Assembly: GCA_013043005.1 (NCBI GenBank)
Contig: JABDOZ010000180.1
Location: forward strand, 1-39,496
DNA length: 39,496 nucleotides
Origin: Flavobacteriaceae bacterium
GTDB lineage: Bacteria; Bacteroidota; Bacteroidia; Flavobacteriales; Flavobacteriaceae
Direction: 5' to 3'
In this document: in pieces, positions 28,580 to 37,915 of the stretch
How positions within the stretch are numbered: the stretch's first letter is position 1
How the letters are laid out: the number at the start of each line of letters is the position of its first letter
Notes under the pieces: model-generated
What the model was told of the DNA's origin: nothing
What the model saw: the letters and a program-made list of their open reading frames with translations, nothing else
The model's database searches: none
Program-made: the position numbers and the translations under genes

Positions 28580-29902
28580 ATGAGTAAATCGATTTCAGGG
28601 TTTTCTAAATTATCAAAACAAAAAAAAATTGAATGGATAATAGATACCTATTTCCCAAATAATGACGATGCTGCTCAAATTATTAAACAATATTGGAATA
28701 ATGATGAAATACTGCAAAAATTGCATGATGAATTCATAGAAAACACCATAACTAACTATTATCTCCCTTTTGGTGTAGCACCAAACTTTCTAATTAATGG
28801 TAGGCTATATGCCATTCCAATGGCAATAGAAGAAAGTTCTGTGGTTGCTGCAGCAAGCAAATCTGCCAAGTTTTGGTTGGATCGTGGTGGATTTAAAACA
28901 AAAATTATTTCAACAACAAAAATTGGGCAGGTACATTTTTTATTCAATGGTGCATATGAAAAATTGAATTCTTTTTTTAAGTCCATAAAGCACAAGCTAA
29001 TTGATGATGCTAAACCTATAACCCAAAATATGGATAAGCGTGGAGGTGGTATATTAGATATTGAATTACGAGATAAAACTCAGGGTTTAGAAAACTATTA
29101 TCAGCTTCACGCAACCTTTGAGACATTGGATGCCATGGGAGCAAATTTTATCAATTCCTGCCTCGAACAATTTGCATCTACACTGAAACATCAGGCGGAA
29201 GACTTTGAAGGTTTTGATGACAACGAAAAAAATATTCAGGTTATCATGAGTATTTTATCAAATTATGTACCGGACTGTTTGGTAAGAGCTGAAGTAAACT
29301 GTCCAGTAGCTGAATTGAATGAAGACAAGAACTTAAGTGCCACAGAATTTGGTACTAAATTTATTCAGGCACTTAAAATAGCTGAACTTGATCCTCATAG
29401 AGCTGTAACACATAATAAAGGTGTTATGAATGGTGTTGACGCTGTTGTACTGGCCACGGGAAATGACTTTAGAGCTATTGAAGCCGGCGTTCATGCCTTT
29501 GCTGCAAGAAATGGAAACTATACAAGTTTAACACATGCTAAAATAGAAAATAGCATGTTCTCATTCTGGATAGAACTTCCAATGGCTTTGGGCACTGTAG
29601 GTGGCTTAACTAACTTACATCCCTTGGTTAAATTAGCCTTAGAGATGTTACACCATCCAACTGCAAAAGAATTAATGCAAATAGTTGCAGTTGCTGGTTT
29701 AGCTCAGAATTTTGCTGCTATAAGGTCCTTGATCACTACAGGGATACAAGAAGGACACATGAAAATGCATTTGATGAATATTTTAAATCAATTTCATGCA
29801 AATGAAGAGGAAAGATCTGCAATCGTGGAACATTTCAAAAAAAATGTAGTTACTCATAGCGCTGTTGTTGAGGCTATCAATGATTTAAGAAATAAGAATT
29901 AG
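28580..29902 (+). CDS. Hydroxymethylglutaryl-CoA reductase, degradative/class II type
   Basis: PFGVAPNFLINGRLYAIPMAIEESSVVAAASKSAKFW, THNKGVMNGVDAVVLATGNDFRAIEAG, LGTVGGLTNLHPLVK, QNFAAIRSLITTGIQEGHMKMH. Confidence 0.95.
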   Translation: MSKSISGFSKLSKQKKIEWIIDTYFPNNDDAAQIIKQYWNNDEILQKLHDEFIENTITNYYLPFGVAPNFLINGRLYAIPMAIEESSVVAAASKSAKFWLDRGGFKTKIISTTKIGQVHFLFNGAYEKLNSFFKSIKHKLIDDAKPITQNMDKRGGGILDIELRDKTQGLENYYQLHATFETLDAMGANFINSCLEQFASTLKHQAEDFEGFDDNEKNIQVIMSILSNYVPDCLVRAEVNCPVAELNEDKNLSATEFGTKFIQALKIAELDPHRAVTHNKGVMNGVDAVVLATGNDFRAIEAGVHAFAARNGNYTSLTHAKIENSMFSFWIELPMALGTVGGLTNLHPLVKLALEMLHHPTAKELMQIVAVAGLAQNFAAIRSLITTGIQEGHMKMHLMNILNQFHANEEERSAIVEHFKKNVVTHSAVVEAINDLRNKN

Positions 29903-29910
29903 TTACAGGA

Positions 29911-30816
29911 ATGTATAACTATTATAGCCGAGGAAAATTGTTGATTACTGGAGAATATACAGTTCTTGATGGAGCACTTGCCTTCGCTATTCCATCAAAA
30001 TTTGGTCAGTCTTTAACAGTTGAACCACTAAAAGATCCAAAACTTGTTTGGGAAAGTATAACCAAAGATGGAAAGATCTGGTTTAAAGGTTCATTTTCTA
30101 TTGAAAATGACATAATTGTAGCTAACCAGCAAAATGAAATATCAGACCGCCTTGTTGCAATATTGAATGCTGCGAATAAACTGAATAAGCAATGTTTAAA
30201 TTCAAATACTGGATTAAAAATAACCACCAAGCTTGAGTTTTCCAGATCCTGGGGTCTTGGAACCTCATCTACCTTGATTAATAACATTGCCTCGTGGTTC
30301 AATATTGATCCCTATGAACTTTTAGAAAAAACCTTTGGCGGAAGCGGATATGACATAGCTTGCGCTCTTAGGAATTCTGCACTGACCTACCTATTAAAAG
30401 GAAATGAAAAACGAATAAATAGTTTAGAATTCAATCCCAAATTCAAACAACAATTGTTCTTTATACACCTCAATAAAAAACAAGATAGCCGCAAAGGTAT
30501 AGCTACTTATAATCTTCAAAAAAAAGAGGTTGCTGATTCAATATCTGAAATAAGCAAAATTACTTCAAAACTTATAGAATGTAAAAATCTAAAAGAATTT
30601 GAAAAATTAATCACTCAGCATGAGGCCATAATCTCCGGGATTATCAAGATTAATCCAATAAAGGAAAGGCTATTTAAAGATTTTCCTGGAGCTATAAAAA
30701 GTCTAGGTGCCTGGGGCGGAGACTTTATTCTAGCCACAGGTAATTTGGAAGAAATGAAATATTTTAAGAATAAAGGATATAGTACAATTTTGAGCTTTAA
30801 AGATATTCTTGTATAA
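29911..30816 (+). CDS. GYDIA-type GHMP family kinase (probable mevalonate-pathway kinase)
   Basis: GKLLITGEYTVLDGALAFAIP, SWGLGTSSTLINNIASW, GGSGYDIACALRNS, SLGAWGGDFILAT; directly follows HMG-CoA reductase. Confidence 0.9.
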   Translation: MYNYYSRGKLLITGEYTVLDGALAFAIPSKFGQSLTVEPLKDPKLVWESITKDGKIWFKGSFSIENDIIVANQQNEISDRLVAILNAANKLNKQCLNSNTGLKITTKLEFSRSWGLGTSSTLINNIASWFNIDPYELLEKTFGGSGYDIACALRNSALTYLLKGNEKRINSLEFNPKFKQQLFFIHLNKKQDSRKGIATYNLQKKEVADSISEISKITSKLIECKNLKEFEKLITQHEAIISGIIKINPIKERLFKDFPGAIKSLGAWGGDFILATGNLEEMKYFKNKGYSTILSFKDILV

Positions 30817-30850
30817 AAAAACCCTCTTGAATTTTCAAAAGGGTTAATAA
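30812..30850 (-). terminator. Intrinsic terminator for the minus-strand PPIase gene
   Basis: Minus strand AACCCTTTTGAAAATTCAAGAGGGTT followed by TTTTTTATAC; an 11-bp stem with one mismatch. The T-tract reaches the stop codon of the convergent kinase gene. Confidence 0.75.
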
Positions 30851-30866
30851 TTTATAGTAACATATT

Positions 30867-33023
30867 CTATTGTACAGTTTCTGCACGGTTATCTTCAATA
30901 TCAGCTGCTGTCTTTAGCGCATTAAACAAGGATGAATTTACAGAATTCACTCGTTTGTTTGTTATTTGATTTGCCATAGCCTGGTAATTGTCTAATTCTA
31001 TAGCTGGTGTTACTTTTGTAACTTCTAAAATATAAACTCCATTGTTGCCATCAATTAGACCAGAGGTTTCACCTTCTTGCAAACCGAAAGCCGTTCCCAC
31101 TACTTTTGGTTCTCTACCTGCTCCGGAAAGAGTTGGATTCTTCATATTTACAGCTAATGCTGTTCGTACTGACTGCTTTTGATTAGATGCAACTTCCTGC
31201 ACAGTTGCACCTGTAACATTTTCTCTTATCTGCTTCGCTTTTTTCTGTTTTCTGACTAAAGGGACAACTGTTGCAGAAGCGTTTTCAACACTCATAAGTC
31301 CTTCTTCATTTTTAGCAGATAATTGAACAACTACATAGCCTCCTCCTGGAAGATTAAATCGATCTGAATCACCAATATTTCTTTCTTCCTCAAAGGCCCA
31401 TCTTACAATAGCACGTTGATTGCCAACTCCTGGAATATTCTCCTGCAATAATTTAATTCCATTAACAGGACGTACTACATAATTCTTTTCTTTTGCTACT
31501 TCCTGAAAATCTCCTTCCTCTATTGCTATCTCAAATTTAGACGTATCTGTAAATACATTGTCTATGGTTTTTTCTGAAGGTTGAATCTTTCTGCCAATTG
31601 TAGCTAATTTAACAACTTTCTGCTTGTCTTTTTGTCCTTCTATTTCAATTATATGAAATCCAAATGCTGTTTTAACTACTCCTAAATCACCTTTATTTCC
31701 TTCAAATGTAAAGTCTCTGAATTCTGGAACCATTGTGTTATATGCGTACCAATCATATCGCCCTTCTTTTTCAATACTACCCTGATCTGAAGAAAACTCT
31801 CTTACAAAATCAGGAAATTTAGAACGGTTTACTTTTAAAATAGATGCTAAGCTATCTGCTGTTGCCTTAGCTTCAGATTCAGTTTGAGAAACTTTAGATG
31901 GATCTGCACTTGCAGCGCCAACAAATGGAATTAGAATATGTCTGGATTTTACAGAATCAGGAAGCTGCTTAAATTCAACCATCTTAGTCAATTTAAAGTA
32001 TCCTGCATCTTTGTATGGTCCGAAGATTTTACCTTTATTCATGTTAAAAACACTATCAGCGTATGCTACCGGAATGTCTTTTTTGAATAAAAATCTGTCA
32101 TCATATTTAATATCTGATCCGGCAATCACATTGACGAAACTCTCGTTATCTTTAACTTTTCCGAACCCTGGAATTGTATCGTTATTTTTTGTTATTTCAT
32201 TATACTCTACTTTACCTTCCAGTAATTTATTTAACTCGTCTTGAATTGTGTTTTCGTCTTCCAGAGTTGCTTCTTCTTTAAATAGAACATAATTTATATC
32301 CCTGGTTGCTTCAACTTCAAAGTCCTTGGGATGTTTTTTAATATAATCACTAATTTCTGTTTTACTTACAGTTATTGTACTGTCTGCAATAGAAGAATAA
32401 GGAATTTGGACGAACTTTATATCAACTTTATTATTTTCCAATTCATGCTCCATTTTACCTTCTGCAACTGTAGCGGTCACACCAGCTTTCACCATGTTGT
32501 AATATGCTTTTTCTTTAGCTGATGCCGCTAAATTTGCTTCTGTCTCTAACCACTGGTTATACAAGGCAAAACTATTGGCATCAGATTCTGCATTAGCCTT
32601 TAAGTTAGCCAAAAACTCATTAAGTTTTCCTTCATCAAAAACACCATCTTCATTTAAAAATGTAGGATCCTGGCCATATCTTGTTTTTATAAGATCTTTC
32701 ATTTGCTCATTTTCCACTTCTAATCCCAACTCATTGAACTCTGTTTCCAGAATAGCGCGACGTACCTCAATATCCCAAACTCTGTTCATTGCTTGTGTAC
32801 TTGAGGCTGAAGGTCCCATTTGCCTTTGAATTACTTCCACTTTTCGTAAAAAATCTTCCCGTGAAATGTCATTTCCGTTAATTGTGGCAATGATATTTTG
32901 AGATTTACTTGTGAGAGCGCCACTGTTTCTAAATAGATCTGCCAAAACAAATGAAAAAAGAGCTAAAGCAATAACCAATATTAAGAAAAGAGAACGCTGT
33001 CTGATTTTATTTAAAACTGCCAT
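30867..33023 (-). CDS. SurA N-terminal/PpiD-like peptidylprolyl isomerase (periplasmic folding factor)
   Basis: N-terminal TM anchor (ALALFSFVLADLFRN), SurA_N segment, parvulin domain (SRHILIPF...FPDFVREFSSDQGSIEKEGRYDWY...FGFHIIEIEGQ). Confidence 0.92.
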   Translation of the reverse strand: MAVLNKIRQRSLFLILVIALALFSFVLADLFRNSGALTSKSQNIIATINGNDISREDFLRKVEVIQRQMGPSASSTQAMNRVWDIEVRRAILETEFNELGLEVENEQMKDLIKTRYGQDPTFLNEDGVFDEGKLNEFLANLKANAESDANSFALYNQWLETEANLAASAKEKAYYNMVKAGVTATVAEGKMEHELENNKVDIKFVQIPYSSIADSTITVSKTEISDYIKKHPKDFEVEATRDINYVLFKEEATLEDENTIQDELNKLLEGKVEYNEITKNNDTIPGFGKVKDNESFVNVIAGSDIKYDDRFLFKKDIPVAYADSVFNMNKGKIFGPYKDAGYFKLTKMVEFKQLPDSVKSRHILIPFVGAASADPSKVSQTESEAKATADSLASILKVNRSKFPDFVREFSSDQGSIEKEGRYDWYAYNTMVPEFRDFTFEGNKGDLGVVKTAFGFHIIEIEGQKDKQKVVKLATIGRKIQPSEKTIDNVFTDTSKFEIAIEEGDFQEVAKEKNYVVRPVNGIKLLQENIPGVGNQRAIVRWAFEEERNIGDSDRFNLPGGGYVVVQLSAKNEEGLMSVENASATVVPLVRKQKKAKQIRENVTGATVQEVASNQKQSVRTALAVNMKNPTLSGAGREPKVVGTAFGLQEGETSGLIDGNNGVYILEVTKVTPAIELDNYQAMANQITNKRVNSVNSSLFNALKTAADIEDNRAETVQ

Positions 33024-33079
33024 TTGAGTAATTTGTTGTTAAAATATTGTGCGCGAAAATACCATTTTATAATCAATAA

Positions 33080-33111
33080 TAAAAGTAGTATAAGTATAAA
33101 TTAAGCCAAAA
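33080..33111 (-). promoter_or_regulatory. Candidate Bacteroidota promoter for the PPIase gene
   Basis: Minus strand TTTTG (33111-33107), N19, TACTTTTA (33087-33080), close to TTTG-N19-TAnnTTTG. Confidence 0.55.
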
Positions 33112-33119
33112 GAAGGCAA

Positions 33120-34409
33120 TTAATCTAAGTCTTGAATTTTAAGATGTACAAGGTCTATTTTAGTATTGGACACTTCCAGAATTGTAATCTTTAGATTATC
33201 AATTGAAACCTCGTCATTCTTTTCAGGAATCATCTCGGTATAATTTACAATTAATCCACCCAATGTTTCATAATTTTCATCTTCCGGTAAATTGAATTTA
33301 TATGTTTCGTTTAAATAATCAATCTCGAGTCTTGCAGACAATCTAAAATTATTATCATCTATTTTTTCATCGATCAGTTCGATAGAATCATGCTCATCCT
33401 CAATCTCACCAAACAACTCTTCTACAATATCTTCAACTGTCAATATACCTGATGTTCCCCCATATTCATCTAAAACAACTGCAATACTTTTTCTCTTTTT
33501 TGTTAGATTATTCAATATGTCTTTGATCAACATGGTTTCAGGAACAAATTCTACCGGTAAAATTATTGACTTAATGGTCTTTGGTTTCTTGAATAATTCA
33601 AATGAATGGACATACCCTAAAATATCATCAATTGTATCTTTGTATACCAAAATTTTTGAATAACCTGTATCTGTGAATATTGAACTCAGGTCTTTTGGGT
33701 TTTCATGCAACTCTACAGCAGTTATTTCTGTTCTTGGAACCATGATCTCTCTTGCCTTTACTTCAGAAAATTCCAAAGCATTTTGAAATATTTGTATTTC
33801 TGAATCTACATCATCCGTCTCCTCTACAGATTCCATTTGTTCACTAATATAATTTCCTAATTCAATCTTAGTAAAAACAAGTTGCACATTATCCCCTTCT
33901 GTTTTAAAGATTTTCACTAAAATCACATCGGTTATCCACATTACAAAATTTGATATCAGGCTAAACAACCAATAGAAGAAATATGCGGGAACTGAGAAAA
34001 ATTTAATGAGTTTGTTTGAATAGATCTGAAAAAACACTTTTGGTAAAAATTCTGCTGTGATAAGAATTATTATCGTTGAAATTATTGTTTGTGTCAATAA
34101 ATTGAAATCTGTTAGAGCAGAATTAATAACAGAACTACTTGATGGTAAAATTGTATCAAACCATCCCATTAACAAATCACCCATAAATAATCCGTAAATA
34201 ACCAATGCAATGTTATTTCCAATTAACATGGTTGCCATAAACTTAGACGGTTTATTAGTAAGCCTTGTTAAAATTTTTGCAATGAAATCATTTTGCTTTT
34301 TTTCAATTTCAATATGGATTTTATTCGAAGACACGTAAGCGATCTCCATACCTGAAAAGAAAGCGGATAACAATAAGGATACAATTATAATTATTATATC
34401 ACTATTCAT
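33120..34409 (-). CDS. CNNM/HlyC-CorC family protein (DUF21 + CBS pair + transporter-associated domain)
   Basis: DUF21 TM region, CBS motifs (REIMVPRTEITAVEL, KSIAVVLDEYGGTSGILTVEDIVEELFGEIEDEHD), C-terminal CorC_HlyC domain (YETLGGLIV). Confidence 0.93.
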   Translation of the reverse strand: MNSDIIIIIVSLLLSAFFSGMEIAYVSSNKIHIEIEKKQNDFIAKILTRLTNKPSKFMATMLIGNNIALVIYGLFMGDLLMGWFDTILPSSSSVINSALTDFNLLTQTIISTIIILITAEFLPKVFFQIYSNKLIKFFSVPAYFFYWLFSLISNFVMWITDVILVKIFKTEGDNVQLVFTKIELGNYISEQMESVEETDDVDSEIQIFQNALEFSEVKAREIMVPRTEITAVELHENPKDLSSIFTDTGYSKILVYKDTIDDILGYVHSFELFKKPKTIKSIILPVEFVPETMLIKDILNNLTKKRKSIAVVLDEYGGTSGILTVEDIVEELFGEIEDEHDSIELIDEKIDDNNFRLSARLEIDYLNETYKFNLPEDENYETLGGLIVNYTEMIPEKNDEVSIDNLKITILEVSNTKIDLVHLKIQDLD

Positions 34410-34412
34410 AAC

Positions 34413-34607
34413 TTATTGGTTGTTCTTATCCTCAAATTTTTTTCTGTAACGTTTTCTAAAAAAGAAAATAAATACCGCTAATGCTGCCAATAAAAGAGAC
34501 ATTAAAGCTCTGGTACCATTACCAGTCGACCATTGTGTATAGGCGTCGTACAAAAAAAGGATCGCAAAAACCAGATATGCATATTGAAAAAACCCTAATA
34601 GTTTCAT
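34413..34607 (-). CDS. Small hypothetical membrane protein
   Basis: 64-aa ORF with two TM segments and a basic C-terminus; 3 nt from the CNNM gene, so probably translated in the operon. Confidence 0.65.
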   Translation of the reverse strand: MKLLGFFQYAYLVFAILFLYDAYTQWSTGNGTRALMSLLLAALAVFIFFFRKRYRKKFEDKNNQ

Positions 34608-34640
34608 GTTATAAAAATAATAATTAGTAGTGCCGTTAAA

Positions 34641-35195
34641 TTATTCATCAAGATAAACAATTCCTGTGATTTCCAGTACTCTTGATTTTGTAAAATCCAT
34701 ATTGGAATCGAAACCATTACCATTGATTATTTGTTCGTTGTCAGAAAATTTAATGGGTTTATTAGTAAAAAGCCATTCTTTTTCCTGATCGAAGTACAAT
34801 TGCTCAGCCTCCAGCTTTTTCCCTTCATACGTGGTTAATACAACATTATCTTGCAGATCTATTAGATTGGTTTTATCATATACTATGGCATAATCTGAAA
34901 CTATGGTACTTTTTTGATTTTCGGAGTTAAACAAATAGAGTGTAATCCCATCTGTAAACTCAGAATATGGAAAGTCCAGATTACTGTAATCGTACATCTT
35001 TTTGCTTATGAGGTGAGCTTGAAGTTTCCCTGAATCTGTGTACTTTAAATTAATATCTTCAGCAATTCCAATAGGTTCGTTCTGAGATATCCCAATTTTT
35101 TGAACTTCTTTAAAATTACTTTCACAACAAAAAAACATGGTCACAAAAATTATTGTGACCATGTTTAACATTATTTGCTTTAAATTTGATATCAT
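34641..35195 (-). CDS. lptC: LPS export ABC transporter periplasmic protein LptC
   Basis: Lipoprotein signal MISNLKQIMLNMVTIIFVTMFFCCES; LptC-like beta repeats (DLQDNVVLTTYEGKKLEAEQLYFDQEKEWLFTNKPIKFSD...INGNGFDSNMDF). The start shares one base with the TPR gene stop. Confidence 0.88.
   Translation of the reverse strand: MISNLKQIMLNMVTIIFVTMFFCCESNFKEVQKIGISQNEPIGIAEDINLKYTDSGKLQAHLISKKMYDYSNLDFPYSEFTDGITLYLFNSENQKSTIVSDYAIVYDKTNLIDLQDNVVLTTYEGKKLEAEQLYFDQEKEWLFTNKPIKFSDNEQIINGNGFDSNMDFTKSRVLEITGIVYLDE
35129..35166 (-). terminator. Terminator-like hairpin embedded in the 5' coding part of lptC
   Basis: Perfect 14-bp stem on the minus strand, AAACATGGTCACAA-TAATTT-TTGTGACCATGTTT, followed by TTTT (T7 run including stem bases). 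Confidence 0.6.
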
Positions 35196-36577
35196 TATAT
35201 GCTAGGAACTTTAACACTGCCTCCTACCCAACATTTGAAAGAAATTGTTTCACCAGAATTACCTTTTGCAAAAATTTCACTTTTACTTGGTGCCTTGGCC
35301 ATATAGTTAGCAGCCTGTTTTGCTGCCGTCTTCGCTAAGTTTCTATCCACTCTTCCAGCCTTTCTGGATTCATCTGCTGCTTTCCAGTAGATTGCTCTTT
35401 TTGTAAAGTTATCATCTCCACAGTTATTTGCACTTTTAGCATACATTTGTCCAACAACCAAATGAACTTTACCCATTGATGGATTTGCCTTTAAAGCTTT
35501 GTAGTAGTAATTCCTTGCCCCAGAATAATTGCCATTTTTTCTTAATTTATCACCAATCTTATATAAAATTTTTGATTTTTCAAATTGATCTGGTTCTAGA
35601 TCAATAGCTTGATTGTAAAAAGAGATTGCTTCTCTTGTTTTACCTTCTTTATCCTTTAAGTATCCTAAATAATATGCTGTATCAGCAGAAGGATTTGTGT
35701 TGTGATAAGCATTTACCAATTTAAAGAATAATGGATCGTCAGTACATTCTTTAGAAGCCATTCTGTTAACTGCTCTTTTCAACCAAATGCCATCATTTTT
35801 ATTAGATTCAAAATCTCTACTATATAGTGGAATTAAATTATCACAATTTGCCCTGCTACCCAGTTTAGAATCTATACTGCCGGATACTTTATCATAAGCA
35901 CTTAAATAACTCTCATAAGATTTTTTATACTTACTTTCCTTTTTTGTCAATTCGGTTCCAGCTTCTTCCTTAACAACTAATTTATTTAATTTCGTTGTAT
36001 AGTTCTTTATCTCAGATTCAATTTTTTCAAATACATCATCATATTTATTAAACAGTTCCCGAGCTGGTTTTTGTCCTTTATCAAACAAATCAACCATTAA
36101 AGAGAAATATGTGTATAATCCTTTAGGATTGGTAAAAGTTTTGGCATCTTCTGTAAAAGCTTTATCAAATGCATCATAAACTTGTTGGTCTGATTTACCC
36201 AAAGCATCCTTATTATCATACATTAATTGAGCTTTTTTAGACAATAAATCACCTTTTTTCAATTTATTAGGAAAATTCTCTGCTTTCTGATCCCAAAGTT
36301 TAAGAAGATCATTGATGTTTGCGGTTTTATCCGCTCCTGAAGAATTCTTTATTCTATCCTTTAAAATACGTTCTCCATAAACATAAATAGCTTTATTGAA
36401 TTTTGGACATTCATTTCTTACCAGCATCCAAGGCTCGTAAGCTGCATTATAATTTTTAGATTTTACATATTCACTAAAAATTGACAAATTGGTCATACAT
36501 TGCTCATTCTGCTGAGTAAATCCAAAATTAAGTCCCAAAAACAGAACAGAGATAATTAGTGTAATTTTCGTCTTCAT
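35195..36577 (-). CDS. Tetratricopeptide-repeat secreted protein
   Basis: Signal peptide; TPR segments (ADTAYYLGYLKDKEGKTREAISFYNQAIDLEPDQFEKSKILYKIGDKLRKNGNYSGARNYYYKALKANPS). Confidence 0.85.
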   Translation of the reverse strand: MKTKITLIISVLFLGLNFGFTQQNEQCMTNLSIFSEYVKSKNYNAAYEPWMLVRNECPKFNKAIYVYGERILKDRIKNSSGADKTANINDLLKLWDQKAENFPNKLKKGDLLSKKAQLMYDNKDALGKSDQQVYDAFDKAFTEDAKTFTNPKGLYTYFSLMVDLFDKGQKPARELFNKYDDVFEKIESEIKNYTTKLNKLVVKEEAGTELTKKESKYKKSYESYLSAYDKVSGSIDSKLGSRANCDNLIPLYSRDFESNKNDGIWLKRAVNRMASKECTDDPLFFKLVNAYHNTNPSADTAYYLGYLKDKEGKTREAISFYNQAIDLEPDQFEKSKILYKIGDKLRKNGNYSGARNYYYKALKANPSMGKVHLVVGQMYAKSANNCGDDNFTKRAIYWKAADESRKAGRVDRNLAKTAAKQAANYMAKAPSKSEIFAKGNSGETISFKCWVGGSVKVPSI

Positions 36578-36616
36578 AATATTTAATTTAAAGCTGTTAG
36601 ATTTCTTTCAATGCTA

Positions 36617-37915
36617 TTAGTCAAATTTTCTTTTTTCAAACCATCTATCATTTAAAGATAAGCTTAATTGTACATTTATAAAATTTTCTTTTATTAAATT
36701 ATTGTTGGTGGTTCCTCTTTTGCCAATTTCTAGACCAAAATTTGTATTAGAGAAAACCCGGCCAACTGGTAATCCTACTCCAAAAGATATGCCAAACTCA
36801 TTTATCGTTTCTGAATTGATGTTTAATCCGGTATTTTCAAATTTAACTCCTGCCCTGTAAACAATGCGCTTCCAGTAGCTTGTCAATGATTTATAATTAG
36901 GAATAATAAAACCTCCAAAACTAAAAGTAGAACCATCCTCATACACCGATCCTGCTGAACCCAGAAAGTCATTATAAAATTCACTGGTATTCTGAGACGT
37001 ATACTCTGCACCTAAAAACCATTTTTTTGGTTGACCCAAACCGGCTCCAAATGAAAGTCTGGATGGGATTGTCAAGTCCGTTTCCCTTTCATCATCACTG
37101 AGGGTTGTATCAATAGTTTCCTGAACATCTTCAAAACCGTTAAAGAAAATTTGAATAGTTGAAAACGATCTTTGGTTGATTGATGACAAATTAAATTCCG
37201 GAGCATAGGTGATTCCGGTGATCAACTCTAATTTTGGAGTAATCATTTTTTTATACGATAAACCGAAATTGTAGTTCAAGCCACTAAGGTCTGATCTGTT
37301 CTCTTCCCTGGATTGAAATTGAAGCGGATTGCCATCTGAATCATATAAAAAGGCTATGGAGCTGTTTTGAATATTTCCAAAATCATAGTTTGCATCTATT
37401 CCTATACTTAATTCCTTTGTGACCTGGTAGGCTAATGTTAAAAATGCTTTGTTTAAGCCACCTTCTCCTCGATATCTATTTGTTATATCATCACCATTGT
37501 AAGATTCTAACTTATAGCCTACAGAAGTATATGGCATCAGACCAAATCCTAATCCAAATTTACCAATTGGTATACCCAGTGCCAAATAATCAAAGGTTGT
37601 AGATGCTGTTTTTTCCTCAGCATCATCAGTAATTAACTTGAGTGAGTTATTACTACCACCAACAGTAAACTTAACAGGTCTGTTATCCCCACCAAAAGAA
37701 GCTAAATCTAAACCTGCATAAGATGCAGGATTCCTTAAATTTATGTGAATACTATCCGTATAGATACTTAAACCTCCCATACTTCTGTTTTCTACAGTTC
37801 CTTTAAATTTCAGGCTGCCTATACCATAAAATGAATAAGGTGAAGTTGTACCTTCTTGTGCTTGAATATTGAATGCAAAAATAGCAATTATGACAAATAA
37901 AAGTTTTTTTATCAT
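36617..37915 (-). CDS. Outer-membrane beta-barrel protein (FadL/PorV-like architecture)
   Basis: Signal peptide, SPYSFYGIGSLKFKGTVENRSMGGLSI, NLRNPASYAGL, repeated amphipathic strands, C-terminal NVQLSLSLNDRWFEKRKFD. Overlaps the coaX stop by 4 bp. Confidence 0.85.
   Translation of the reverse strand: MIKKLLFVIIAIFAFNIQAQEGTTSPYSFYGIGSLKFKGTVENRSMGGLSIYTDSIHINLRNPASYAGLDLASFGGDNRPVKFTVGGSNNSLKLITDDAEEKTASTTFDYLALGIPIGKFGLGFGLMPYTSVGYKLESYNGDDITNRYRGEGGLNKAFLTLAYQVTKELSIGIDANYDFGNIQNSSIAFLYDSDGNPLQFQSREENRSDLSGLNYNFGLSYKKMITPKLELITGITYAPEFNLSSINQRSFSTIQIFFNGFEDVQETIDTTLSDDERETDLTIPSRLSFGAGLGQPKKWFLGAEYTSQNTSEFYNDFLGSAGSVYEDGSTFSFGGFIIPNYKSLTSYWKRIVYRAGVKFENTGLNINSETINEFGISFGVGLPVGRVFSNTNFGLEIGKRGTTNNNLIKENFINVQLSLSLNDRWFEKRKFD

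Noticed and set aside
33120-34409. Assignment of the CNNM/CorC protein as GldE
   Set aside because: GldE is usually linked to gldD/mutY/ssb, which are absent here, so only the family is reported.
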